A DNA stretch of 64,000 nt from Rhodococcus opacus. Lineage in GTDB: Bacteria; Actinomycetota; Actinomycetes; Mycobacteriales; Mycobacteriaceae. A model generated the notes under the pieces. The model was given only the letters and a program-made list of their open reading frames with translations. It did no database searches and was not told the DNA's origin. Position 1 is the first letter of the stretch; each line of letters opens with the position of its first letter. The stretch spans positions 1-64,000 of the forward strand of contig NZ_JAAXPA010000023.1 of assembly GCF_012396235.1 (NCBI RefSeq), in the 5' to 3' direction. Shown in pieces: positions 40,412-47,698 of the stretch. The position numbers were made by a program, and so were the translations under genes.

Positions 40412-40452
40412 GCGAGCGCACCGGGCAGATAGTTGCTGCCCGGTGCACTCGC
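40412..40452 (-). promoter_or_regulatory. Constant-loop leader hairpin, copy 3
   Basis: GCGAGCGCACCGGGCAG, loop ATAGTTG, CTGCCCGGTGCACTCGC: 17-bp stem with one G-T pair. Inner eight pairs and loop are identical to the copies at 11584 and 12303, 28 kb away. It ends 23 nt before the next gene's start. Confidence 0.75.
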
Positions 40453-40515
40453 AATTCGGCCGGATCGGCGGTCAGGATGAGCCTGCCGAGCGCCGCGCTA
40501 TCGGCTGATCCTGCG

Positions 40516-40947
40516 TCAGACTTCGACCACCTGAGCACTGGCCGTGGCTGCGACGAGGTCGATCGTCACCTTCTCCAGCGCGCTCCGCGGCACATTCCAG
40601 TACCGGCCGTCTTCGCCGCCCGACTCGGCGATCTTCACCTTGGCGCCGTTGGCGAGGACCACGAACAGCGTCGTCGGATCGATATTGCGGGCTCGCTTCA
40701 CCCGGACCGTGGAGCCGGTCGACAAGGGCACGACCGCGACGATCGGCTTCGCCAACAGTTCCGCGGGGGCGGGTAACAGCACCTCCGGCTGCGCCCGCAC
40801 CAAGGGGCCGACACCGTCGAGTGGCTTGACGTCGTAGTTCACCTTCAACCGGCGAACCACCTCGAAAACACGCCCCTTCATGTCCTTGTTCGCGACCACG
40901 GGGTCGATGATGACGCGATCGCCAGCCTGGAAACTGTTCGTCGACAT
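40516..40947 (-). CDS. Small beta-rich plasmid protein (143 aa)
   Basis: 143 residues starting MSTNSFQAGDRVIIDPVVAN. KDMKGRVFEVVRRLKVNYDV looks like a KOW/SH3-type beta barrel. The C-terminal half has another beta-rich segment (GSTVRVKRARNIDPTTLFVV). GGAGAACGAAAA precedes ATG 40947. Possibly a nucleic-acid-binding accessory protein; unproven. Confidence 0.65.
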   Translation of the reverse strand: MSTNSFQAGDRVIIDPVVANKDMKGRVFEVVRRLKVNYDVKPLDGVGPLVRAQPEVLLPAPAELLAKPIVAVVPLSTGSTVRVKRARNIDPTTLFVVLANGAKVKIAESGGEDGRYWNVPRSALEKVTIDLVAATASAQVVEV

Positions 40948-40990
40948 AGTTTTTCGTTCTCCTTCGGTGATGGGTGTGCGGTCTTGGTGG

Positions 40991-41467
40991 TTATGCGGGG
41001 ATCCAGGTCACGCCCTGGTCTCCGATGAGAGCGACCTTCCCTGCCGGTGCACCGCCGGTGTACTGGTGTAATGCCGTACGGGCGCGGATGACTGCGCAGC
41101 CGAGTGCATCGGGAGAGTCGCCGAGTGCCTCGACGCTGGCCTCGCCCATTGCCAGGGCGACTGAGTCACCCTGTATCTCGTACAGGCCGACAACCCAGCT
41201 CGTAATGGGTTCACCGGTCGTCAGAGCGGGATCGCCGTTAGTGGTGGCAAGGAGGTAGATCGATCGGCCGTCGGGCGCGTAACCGGCGTCGCCGGTGAGG
41301 GCGTAGCAGTTGCCGCCGGTCGAAGTCACCTCGGGATCGGCGACGCCGACCGCCGCCAGTCGGATCAGTTCCCGTTGGTAGATCTCCTCGAGGGTTCCGT
41401 AGTGCCGGTAGTCGAGTACCTCTGACGTCTCCACGGCGGGAGCGACGGGTGCTGTCGGTGTGCCCAT
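40991..41467 (-). CDS. Plasmid protein of unknown function (158 aa)
   Basis: Start ATG 41467 (AAAGG upstream). The product begins MGTPTAPVAPAVETSEVLDY and has a beta-rich core (GRSIYLLATTNGDPALTTGE, SWVVGLYEIQGDSVALAMGE). The upstream leader contains structured element B at the same distance as element A stands from its gene. No domain was recognised. Confidence 0.65.
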   Translation of the reverse strand: MGTPTAPVAPAVETSEVLDYRHYGTLEEIYQRELIRLAAVGVADPEVTSTGGNCYALTGDAGYAPDGRSIYLLATTNGDPALTTGEPITSWVVGLYEIQGDSVALAMGEASVEALGDSPDALGCAVIRARTALHQYTGGAPAGKVALIGDQGVTWIPA

Positions 41468-41515
41468 GTAGCGGGAACCTTTCGTCGGAATCGGACCACC
41501 TGCGGCGGCCCGATC

Positions 41516-41763
41516 ATTTTTTGTGCCCTTCTGGCATGGGCGAGGGCGCCGGTATGAGGGGGCCGGAGTGCAACTGTCGAGCCGAAAAATCTCGGGGGAG
41601 CTTGCGGAGGAGAGAATTTTCGGAGCCGAAGGCCGCCCCGCGTCGGCGGTTGCGCGCAGGTCACCGCCGGCGAAACTCGGAAGGCCAGAAGGGAACAACA
41701 AGAACGCTCTTCACCAGGGCGGAGCGCAGCGGAGCATCCGCTTGGAGGACACCGAAGGTGGCC
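41516..41763 (-). ncRNA. Putative structured leader element, copy B
   Basis: CCCTTCTGGC (41526-41535) pairs with GCCAGAAGGG (41684-41693); CCGAAAAATCT (41582-41592) pairs with AGAATTTTCGG (41613-41623), and CGGAGCC follows in both copies. The 3' part AAGAACGCTCTTC then AGGGCGGAGCGCAGCGGAGC matches copy A (13254-13293) nearly base for base. The outer stem differs from A by a paired change (T-A versus G-C), which supports an RNA fold. The last 33 bases also occur at 24494. Confidence 0.55.
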
Positions 41764-41852
41764 AGGCCGCCGGGCAGGCGGATCCCCAGCTGATAGACGA
41801 CAGCGTTCGGCCGCGTCACCGGTTCATCCGGGACGGGGCCCGCGTTCGGCGG

Positions 41853-42185
41853 CTAGGCGGAGGGCGGTTCGCTGATGGCGTCGGCGGTGACGACCATGTC
41901 GAGCTCGAGGCTGTTCGTGCCCGCGGCGTCGGTGACGTACACGGTGATCGCCGCGCACCACTGTCCGTCGTGGATTTGGAACCAATGCGTTTGAAGCGCC
42001 GGCAGCAGACCCGACAGATAGACCGACGAACTCTTCACCCTCATGCTGACGTAATCGGCGCGCGCAGCGCCCCCACGCCCGAGCGGCAGCGCCTTGCCGA
42101 TGTCCACCTGGACCGCCCGCGGCGGGTCAAATGTCCTGATGACCGGGTGCTCCGGCCATCGTTCGGTCCAGCTGTCGGTGTTCAT
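41853..42185 (-). CDS. Small protein co-transcribed with imuA' (110 aa)
   Basis: ATG 42185 sits in a TGATG overlap with the imuA'-like stop; a GTG at 42188 is an alternative. The product (MNTDSWTERWPEHPVIRTFD...) is beta-rich (GQWCAAITVYVTDAAGTNSL). No match to ImuB or a polymerase was seen. Being under the same SOS promoter, it may be a damage-response accessory protein. Confidence 0.65.
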   Translation of the reverse strand: MNTDSWTERWPEHPVIRTFDPPRAVQVDIGKALPLGRGGAARADYVSMRVKSSSVYLSGLLPALQTHWFQIHDGQWCAAITVYVTDAAGTNSLELDMVVTADAISEPPSA

Positions 42186-42976
42186 CACAGTGCAGCTCGC
42201 AAGGGGGCGTGTCCGGTGGCCTGGACCTCGGGGACCGTGCGCCAGGCCACCGAACCGGAGTCGCTGCGGATCTCCATACGCTGCGTGCGCCGTTGGAATC
42301 CTTTGCCGGCGGCCGCGACGTCGAGTTGTATCCCGGTGACGCGGCCGTGCCCTTCGCCGAGACCGGAGTATCCAGCGACTCGGGACTCGATGCGCAGATC
42401 CACCCCGTCCCAGCGCCCCTCGGTCACCAGCAAGACGGCGCCCTTCGACCGTGCCCGCGCCACCACCGCCCTCGCCCTCGACGGGGTCACGGCCGCGCCC
42501 GAAAGCCCAAGTATTACGAGGTCAACGCCATCGAGAAGAATCGCGGCGACCTCGACCGCGGAGTCCTTCGGTGCGGGCACGATCGCGATTCGGGAGAGGT
42601 CAGCTCCCTGTTCGACCGCGTCCAGCAGGCTCAGATCCGGCATTCCGATCACGGCCGCGTGCGAACCGGCCGCAGTGACCGAGGCAAGGAGCCCGACCAG
42701 CACCGACGACGTTCCAGCGACGCTGGCCACAGTGCCGCGTGCAAGTCCTCTACGTGGGAGAAGTTCCGCGATCGGAGAGGGCACAGGAAGCGTCCGCAGC
42801 GTGGTCTGAGCGGTGGCCACAACCGGTGTCGGCTGATCGACGGACCGCAGCATCACCGCCGGCATGGCCGGTGTGGTGCCCTCGGACCTGGCGGGAATCG
42901 CCGCCATCTTCCGCCGTAGCTGGTCGAGCTTCTCCGCTTTGGCGAGCCCGTTCGAGGCGATAGGCAGTTCGCTCAT
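42185..42976 (-). CDS. imuA': ImuA'-like SOS protein
   Basis: 263 residues from ATG 42976. RGLARGTVASVAGTSSVLVG, LLASVTAAGSHAAVIGMPDL, VAAILLDGVDLVILGLSGAA and SGLGEGHGRV match the actinobacterial ImuA' (RecA-fold, lacking a full Walker A). In mycobacteria ImuA' works with ImuB and the polymerase DnaE2 in mutagenic repair. Neither partner is encoded here, so it would act with host proteins. An SOS box lies 51-66 bp upstream. Confidence 0.8.
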   Translation of the reverse strand: MSELPIASNGLAKAEKLDQLRRKMAAIPARSEGTTPAMPAVMLRSVDQPTPVVATAQTTLRTLPVPSPIAELLPRRGLARGTVASVAGTSSVLVGLLASVTAAGSHAAVIGMPDLSLLDAVEQGADLSRIAIVPAPKDSAVEVAAILLDGVDLVILGLSGAAVTPSRARAVVARARSKGAVLLVTEGRWDGVDLRIESRVAGYSGLGEGHGRVTGIQLDVAAAGKGFQRRTQRMEIRSDSGSVAWRTVPEVQATGHAPLRAAL

Positions 42977-43026
42977 ACTCGCCGCCTTCACATCCCTAAC
43001 CCGATCCGATCCACCCACCAGTGTAG

Positions 43027-43042
43027 TCGAACATACTTTCGA
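43027..43042 (-). promoter_or_regulatory. LexA-binding SOS box
   Basis: TCGAAC-ATAC-TTTCGA differs in one base from the actinobacterial consensus TCGAACnnnnGTTCGA. Its placement 51-66 bp before the imuA' start agrees with DNA-damage control. Confidence 0.8.
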
Positions 43043-43175
43043 AGCGGGTGTAACCTTGTTGATGCCTCGGCTCGGAGGGAACCCGCCGAGGTGCGCCGAT
43101 GACCTGCACTTTCGGCGTCTTAAGCACTGGAGGAATGACCACATACCGGTTAATAAATTGTTCAGGCATAGGAAT

Positions 43176-43209
43176 GGCCTAGGACTGTGGATTTTTTTAG
43201 TCCTAGGCC
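43176..43209 (-). terminator. Perfect inverted repeat after the minus-strand micropeptide array
   Basis: GGCCTAGGACT and AGTCCTAGGCC, 11-bp arms, with a loop containing a run of seven A (minus strand). It lies 23 nt after the last micropeptide stop and 130 bp before the SOS box. The A-run is in the loop rather than after the stem, so it is not a standard terminator. Confidence 0.5.
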
Positions 43210-43232
43210 ATATCAGACTCAGTATTCAGTTG

Positions 43233-43328
43233 CTACATAAAGAAGGTCTGCCAGACATTCATGAACCAGTTGGCGGCAAAGCCGATCATTCCTGAATGAT
43301 CCCACTGATCCCACACGTTGCCACTCAT
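43233..43328 (-). CDS. Trp-rich micropeptide 9 (31 aa)
   Basis: ATG 43328 with AAGGAG upstream. Product begins MSGNVWDQWDHSGMIGF and ends WFMNVWQTFFM. Four Trp, no Lys or Arg. The internal MIGF (ATG 43289) matches the family start, so the N-terminal 13 residues may be an addition. Last gene of the minus-strand array. Confidence 0.7.
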   Translation of the reverse strand: MSGNVWDQWDHSGMIGFAANWFMNVWQTFFM

Positions 43329-43337
43329 GATTGCTCC

Positions 43338-43433
43338 TTAGAACTGATTGAACCAGTCCACGAAGTTGTGCCACACTTCCATGCCCGGTGCCAACCACAT
43401 TATGTAGGGCAGGTCAAACAAGTTGCCGATCAT
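43338..43433 (-). CDS. Trp-rich micropeptide 8 (31 aa)
   Basis: ATG 43433 overlaps the previous stop (ATGA). Product begins MIGNLFDLPYIMWLA and ends HNFVDWFNQF. Three Trp, three acidic, no Lys or Arg. Very similar to micropeptide 4 on the other strand. Confidence 0.75.
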   Translation of the reverse strand: MIGNLFDLPYIMWLAPGMEVWHNFVDWFNQF

Positions 43434-43528
43434 AATGGATTCCATAGTGCTGCGAATCCGTTCCACAGTGTGCTGAGCCATCCCCATACGGGAACCAATG
43501 TGGAGAGGTCTGGCAAGTTGCCGATCAT
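43430..43528 (-). CDS. Trp-rich micropeptide 7 (32 aa)
   Basis: ATG 43528 overlaps the previous stop (ATGA). Product begins MIGNLPDLSTLVPVW and ends FAALWNPL. Four Trp, one Asp, no Lys or Arg. Start MIGNLPDL matches micropeptides 3, 4 and 8. Confidence 0.72.
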   Translation of the reverse strand: MIGNLPDLSTLVPVWGWLSTLWNGFAALWNPL

Positions 43529-43614
43529 GATCCACCGCCAAAGAACGGCCTAATCATCGTTCCTATCCAGGCGAACACGTTGTACGGGAAAATGTCCCAG
43601 GGTGAGTTAGGCAT
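43525..43614 (-). CDS. Trp-rich micropeptide 6 (29 aa)
   Basis: ATG 43614 with TAAGGAG upstream. Product begins MPNSPWDIFPYNVFAW and ends RPFFGGGS. Two Trp, one Arg. It has a Gly-rich end unlike the others but is coupled to micropeptide 7 by an ATGA overlap. Confidence 0.68.
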   Translation of the reverse strand: MPNSPWDIFPYNVFAWIGTMIRPFFGGGS

Positions 43615-43636
43615 TGCAGACTCCTTAAAGTCGGAC

Positions 43637-43765
43637 TTACCAGGGATAGCCGGTGAGAGGGTTGTAGCCGTTCCTGATCAGCCAGGCAAAGCCCCACGCG
43701 CCTGTGTACAGCGGGTACGCCCATGCTGGCAGCCAGTCCAACTGAGGTGGGTACAGGTCACCCAT
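43637..43765 (-). CDS. Trp-rich micropeptide 5 (42 aa)
   Basis: ATG 43765 with GAAGGAG upstream. Product begins MGDLYPPQLDWLPAWAY and ends NPLTGYPW. Five Trp, one Arg. It is the first and longest gene of the five-gene minus-strand array; the promoter is expected between 43766 and 43860. Confidence 0.7.
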   Translation of the reverse strand: MGDLYPPQLDWLPAWAYPLYTGAWGFAWLIRNGYNPLTGYPW

Positions 43766-44239
43766 ACGTGCTCCTTCGGCCTCCCGACCTGATACGTGTA
43801 TCGAGCTAGGTTGACTGTCGTTACCTGAGCGCTGAACAACGTGGATTCGTCTCAGCCTGAGCTTTGGCCTGCTTGTACGTCAGATCAGGTATCGAATAGA
43901 ACAGGTGGGTAGCCCGCCGCGGTGAAGTTTCTCGTCCCGGCGCAGTCCTGATCGTCGGAGGGACGATCTACTCTGGCAACCGCGACGAGCAACGGGTCGC
44001 CACTCACTGCCCAGACCGGTGATCTGATCACGGTCCTGATCTGCGGGGTTCCGCGGATTGGCAGGTGCGTGGCGGCCTGTTTCTCTTTGCGATCTGGGGT
44101 GAATCCGCCATCACTCGGCCTGCGCCTACAGGCCCACTCGATTGGGTAGCTGTACCGATCCGCCTCCGGCGGTCGATACACAGCGCAGGAGGGGTGCGCT
44201 TCCATTCAACTGAGCCCGTTTCCGACCAAGGAGTTCGTC
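43766..44239. other. Divergent promoter region between two micropeptide arrays
   Basis: About 470 bases. It separates minus-strand peptide 5 from plus-strand peptide 10. A 106-codon minus-strand frame (43885-44205) is open but has no recognised domain or clear ribosome site. GATACGTGTATC at 43791-43802 is a short palindrome. The 15-base sequence CGCTTCCATTCAACT occurs at 44198 and again at 44326. Confidence 0.5.
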
Positions 44240-44341
44240 ATGTTAGACCTGGGGTTTTTCTACGCTTTCCCTGAGATCACCGCCGCCATCATGGCGCTAG
44301 GGAACGCAGTGCGGTGGTGGCAGTCGCTTCCATTCAACTAA
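44240..44341 (+). CDS. Trp-rich micropeptide 10 (33 aa)
   Basis: ATG 44240 with AAGGAG seven bases upstream. Product begins MLDLGFFYAFPEITAAI and ends VRWWQSLPFN. Two Trp and one Arg, hydrophobic middle. It pairs with micropeptide 11, 11 nt downstream. Confidence 0.68.
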   Translation: MLDLGFFYAFPEITAAIMALGNAVRWWQSLPFN

Positions 44342-44352
44342 CCCCGGAGGTG

Positions 44353-44454
44353 ATGACGGTGATTCCGATCCCCCCGTACGGGTTGGGTGGCAGCTGGATG
44401 GTGTGGACACCCTGGCTGGTGCCCATAGTGCTCTGGTGGAATTCCTGGCACTGA
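44353..44454 (+). CDS. Trp-rich micropeptide 11 (33 aa)
   Basis: ATG 44353 with CCCGGAGGTG directly upstream. Product begins MTVIPIPPYGLGGSW and ends VPIVLWWNSWH. Five Trp, no Lys or Arg. WWNSW recalls the WWNQF end of peptides 1 and 3. Confidence 0.7.
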   Translation: MTVIPIPPYGLGGSWMVWTPWLVPIVLWWNSWH

Positions 44455-44540
44455 CCCTGCACCTATCGCGCGCCGCCGGCGACGCGCTTTCCTGAGCCTT
44501 CTACCTGCGTAGCTCCCAGGTCACGGGCACAATCGGGGCT

Positions 44541-45515
44541 ATGCGGCTGATTGCGCCCATGCTGGCCACGGCCGGCACGCTCCCGGACGACACGGCGGAA
44601 CGGCCATGGAGTTTCGAGATGAAGTACGACGGGTGCCGGATGCTGGCCTCGGTCGGCGGCGGCCACGAACCGGTGCTGTGGACCCGCAACATGAACGTGG
44701 TGACACCCTCATATCCCGAGATCGCCGAGGCATTGACAGCAGCGTTCGGCGGCCGCGGCCGCATCGTTCTCGACGGCGAGGTCGTCGTACTCGATCACGG
44801 CAAACCCTCGTTCGGACTGCTCATGAGAAGAATGGGTGTAGCCCATGCGACAAAGCCGCTGCAACGCCGAATCCCTGTGACATTTCTACCCTTTGACGTA
44901 CTTACGCTCGACAACCTGGACCTGATGAGCGCGTCGTACCTGGAGCGGCGGGCAGAACTGTCCGAGCTGGATGCGATCCTCCAGAAGGTCGGCGGCCTGC
45001 CCATCACCGCCCCTCCGCACTGGGAAAATCAGAGCAGCAAAATCATGCTGAATGCCGCCAAAAGTGCTGGCATGGAAGGGATCTTGGCCAAACGATCGGC
45101 GTCGATCTACCTTCCGGGCCAGCGTAGCCGATCGTGGGTCAAGCATGCAATCCGCACGCGCAGTTCGGTTTTGGTGATCGGCTTCGTCGGCTCGAGTCGT
45201 TCGGTCGCGGCGCTGGTCCTCGGAGCGTACGACGCCGAGAATCGTCTGGTCCAGGTGGGTTCCGTTTCTGCCGGACTGACGGTGTCGATGCGCCGACAGC
45301 TCCGGGAGGACTTCCGGCCGCTGGAACGCCCTAGCAGCCCTCTCACGGACCCGTCAGCGGCCGCGGAAACCTTCCCTGGGGTTCAGTGGCTGACTCCTCG
45401 GCTGGTTGTGGACGTCGCCTACAGGGCACACACGGCGGGTGGGCTCCGGCACCCCTCGCTGAAAGGCCGGCGCTTCGACGTCGATTTTCGCTCGGTTCGG
45501 GTGGAGGACCTGTAG
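44541..45515 (+). CDS. ATP-dependent DNA ligase (LigC/LigD-ligase-domain type)
   Basis: 324 residues. The adenylation lysine is in SFEMKYDGCRMLA (about residue 30), followed by IVLDGEVVVLDHGKPSFGLL (motif III-IV region), MEGILAKRSASIYLPGQRS and SWVKHAIRTR. The C-terminal OB domain ends with LTPRLVVDVAYRAHTAGGLR and HPSLKGRRFDVDF. It seals nicks using ATP. As a stand-alone plasmid ligase it may act in repair or end joining. No Ku or polymerase domain is nearby. Confidence 0.88.
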   Translation: MRLIAPMLATAGTLPDDTAERPWSFEMKYDGCRMLASVGGGHEPVLWTRNMNVVTPSYPEIAEALTAAFGGRGRIVLDGEVVVLDHGKPSFGLLMRRMGVAHATKPLQRRIPVTFLPFDVLTLDNLDLMSASYLERRAELSELDAILQKVGGLPITAPPHWENQSSKIMLNAAKSAGMEGILAKRSASIYLPGQRSRSWVKHAIRTRSSVLVIGFVGSSRSVAALVLGAYDAENRLVQVGSVSAGLTVSMRRQLREDFRPLERPSSPLTDPSAAAETFPGVQWLTPRLVVDVAYRAHTAGGLRHPSLKGRRFDVDFRSVRVEDL

Positions 45516-45784
45516 GGAGGCCAGAGGAAAGCCGCCGACACCTTCCCCAGCGTCAGCGGCTCCTCATCCTGCCCGGGGAACGCTGCGCAGTGCAGGTCTT
45601 ACCCCGTTCAGGGCGACGGGGACGCCATATCGCCTCTCGGCAAGTGGTCGCTCGCAGCGACTTTTCTGGTGTGGTACCCGGGGTATGCGCGCCACCGTCA
45701 GCCTCTTCAACAGCGGGCGGTGTGGTCGTATTCCAACCCTCTATGGGGCGCCGAGCACGGGGCCCACGTGGGATCACCCCGTGG

Positions 45785-46537
45785 TCAGTGGGCTTCCTCG
45801 ACGGTGATCGGCTTCAACAGGTCGGCGCCGTTGTTGCGGACGTTGTTCACGGCCTTGGACACCGGGTAGGTCTGCAGGCTGCCCGGCGCCGGTGGTGCCA
45901 TCAGGGAGCGGGCGTAGTCGACGTCGGTGTTGGTCGGGTCGAGCCAGTCCGCCCAGTTCTCCGGTGACACGCTCATCGGCATCCGGTCGTGAATGTGCCC
46001 GACGTCGTCGGTGGCCTCGGTCGTGATCACCGAGAAGGTGACCAGCCAGGCGTCCGGGTCCTCGTCGGGGACGTCGGGGTTGCGCCAGAAGTCGAAGATG
46101 CTGGCCAGAGGCAGAATGTCACCCTCGGCCGGGTGGATGAAATACGGTTGTTTCAGCGGTTTCCCGGACTTTCCGACCTCGTCGGTCGGGAACCACTCGT
46201 AGAACCCCGCCACCGGCACAATCCCGCGTCTCGACTTGAAACACTGCCTGTACGCGGGCTTCTCATGCACGGTCTCGGCGCGGGCATTGATCATGCGGGA
46301 GCCGATCTTCGGATCCTTCGCCCAGAACGGTGTCAAACCCCATTTGAGGTTGCGCAACTGTCGGTGGGGCTGCTCGTCGTCGGTGTCCTTCGGCACGCGG
46401 GCGATCACGACCGGGGAGGTCTTCGTGGGCGCCACGTTGTAGTCCGGCGCCATCTCCGGGTCGGCCCGCTCGGGGTCGATCTCGAAGGTCTCGAGCAGTG
46501 TGTTCCGGCTCGTCGTCGATGCGTAGCGACCGCACAT
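45785..46537 (-). CDS. SRAP-domain (HMCES/YedK) abasic-site protein
   Basis: 250 residues from ATG 46537 so that the catalytic Cys is residue 2 (MCGRYAST); longer starts would bury it. Further SRAP motifs: APDYNVAPTKTSPVV, LKWGLTPFWAKDPKIGSRMI, NARAETVHEKPAY, GFYEWF (catalytic Glu) and MPMSVSPENW. SRAP proteins form a covalent link with abasic sites in single-stranded DNA and protect them. Plasmid-borne copies may help incoming single-stranded DNA. Confidence 0.92.
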   Translation of the reverse strand: MCGRYASTTSRNTLLETFEIDPERADPEMAPDYNVAPTKTSPVVIARVPKDTDDEQPHRQLRNLKWGLTPFWAKDPKIGSRMINARAETVHEKPAYRQCFKSRRGIVPVAGFYEWFPTDEVGKSGKPLKQPYFIHPAEGDILPLASIFDFWRNPDVPDEDPDAWLVTFSVITTEATDDVGHIHDRMPMSVSPENWADWLDPTNTDVDYARSLMAPPAPGSLQTYPVSKAVNNVRNNGADLLKPITVEEAH

Positions 46538-46739
46538 ACCGATAGCGTGCCACGGCGCACCGACGAGCCCCTGCCGGATGCCTGATAAGACCAGGTAAGC
46601 CGGCACACGGAGTCCGCCCACGACCCAAAGACGCCATGTTCGCCCCTCGCCTCCTGGTTTCCCTGGCTCGCGCCATCGTCGGCCACAGACTCGTCGTGGT
46701 GGGACTCCTGGAGCTGACACCCGTGTCGGGTGAGACCGT

Positions 46740-47087
46740 TCAGTGGGCGTCGTGAAACCACCGCTCGATCTCGGTGGGGATACGGCCGCGGGACGAGAGC
46801 TCGTAGCCCTGCTCGAGCGCCCAGGCGCGGATCTTCTTCGTTTCGGCCCGCGGCCGCTTCCCGCCAGTGGGGTTGCCCGGCCGGTCCGTGCGGTGCTTGC
46901 GGCCGCCGACCCGGGTGGAGTGCGCGATGTAGTACTCGAAGGTCTCCCGGAGTTCCTTCGCGTGCTCGTCCTTCAGGTCGATCACGTACTCGACGCCCTC
47001 GACGGCATAGTGGATGCTCTCGCCGTCCTCACCGAAGACGGTGCCGTCGATGTCGTCGACCAGCTCTACTACGACCTTGCGTGCCAC
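46740..47087 (-). CDS. lsr2: Lsr2 family nucleoid-associated silencer
   Basis: 115 residues from GTG 47087 (GAGGAG nine bases upstream). N-terminal dimerisation domain: VARKVVVELVDDIDGTVF, GEDGESIHYAVEGVEYVIDL. C-terminal AT-hook-like domain: IRAWALEQGYELSSRGRIPT, EIERWFHDAH, with the RGR minor-groove motif. Lsr2 silences AT-rich foreign genes in actinobacteria. A plasmid copy can hide the element's own genes or alter host silencing. Confidence 0.92.
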   Translation of the reverse strand: MARKVVVELVDDIDGTVFGEDGESIHYAVEGVEYVIDLKDEHAKELRETFEYYIAHSTRVGGRKHRTDRPGNPTGGKRPRAETKKIRAWALEQGYELSSRGRIPTEIERWFHDAH

Positions 47088-47698
47088 AGATTTCACTCCT
47101 CGAGGTCTTCGGTACGAACCAGATGACAGTACTGACCTGCCGCCGGTGCCTGCGGCAGATGGAGGGCACCGGAAACACGCGGCGTCCGGACAGCCGATCG
47201 CATCAGCGACACTCCGTAGGACCGGCTGCGACACGCCCGAGCGTTGGCGGTCTTGTTAGGCTCAGCGATGCCCGCTGGCATCGCTGCTGGTCAGGGCCGC
47301 CGCCATCCTCACCTGCGTCCTGCGGAATCTGGTCTAACGTGCGCAGTCATGACGAACTTCCCCGCCTTGTACGGCGGCGCCCTGGAATCCGCCCCTGCTG
47401 ATACGGAGTCAAGGCTGCCGACGATCGAAGGTGTCGTCGAGTTCCTCGGCTCGGGGCCGGCTTTCTGATGATGCTGGGCGGGATCGCCGCCCTGGTCGGG
47501 TCCATCTCGTCCACGGGTGTGGTCGGCCGGATGAACATGAGCAACGAAGGCCCGGTGCTCCTCGGCGGCTGGGAACGTTCGTCACCGGATTCATGGCCTG
47601 GCCGGCGTAGCGGCCCCCGGGCACGCGATCCCAGTGGCGACGGTGCCGGTGGTGCCCGAGAGTGTTGATACACCAAGAGTGAGCCTTGAGGGGGGCGT
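47088..47698. other. Stretch between lsr2 and the zinc-ribbon gene with weak coding signals
   Basis: Two short plus-strand frames overlap as TGATG: 47349-47468 (MTNFPALYGGALESAPADTE...) and 47468-47668 (MMLGGIAALVGSISSTGVVG...). Together they could be one small membrane protein split by a frameshift. No ribosome site supports either strongly. The lsr2 promoter should be in 47088-47200. Confidence 0.35.

Noticed and set aside
43885-44205. 106-codon minus-strand frame between the micropeptide arrays
   Set aside because: No ribosome site, domain or conserved composition; kept only as a note in the intergenic region.
38035-44454. Classical cationic leaderless bacteriocins
   Set aside because: The Trp-rich peptides have almost no Lys/Arg, unlike aureocin A53- or lacticin Q-type peptides, and no dedicated transporter lies next to them.
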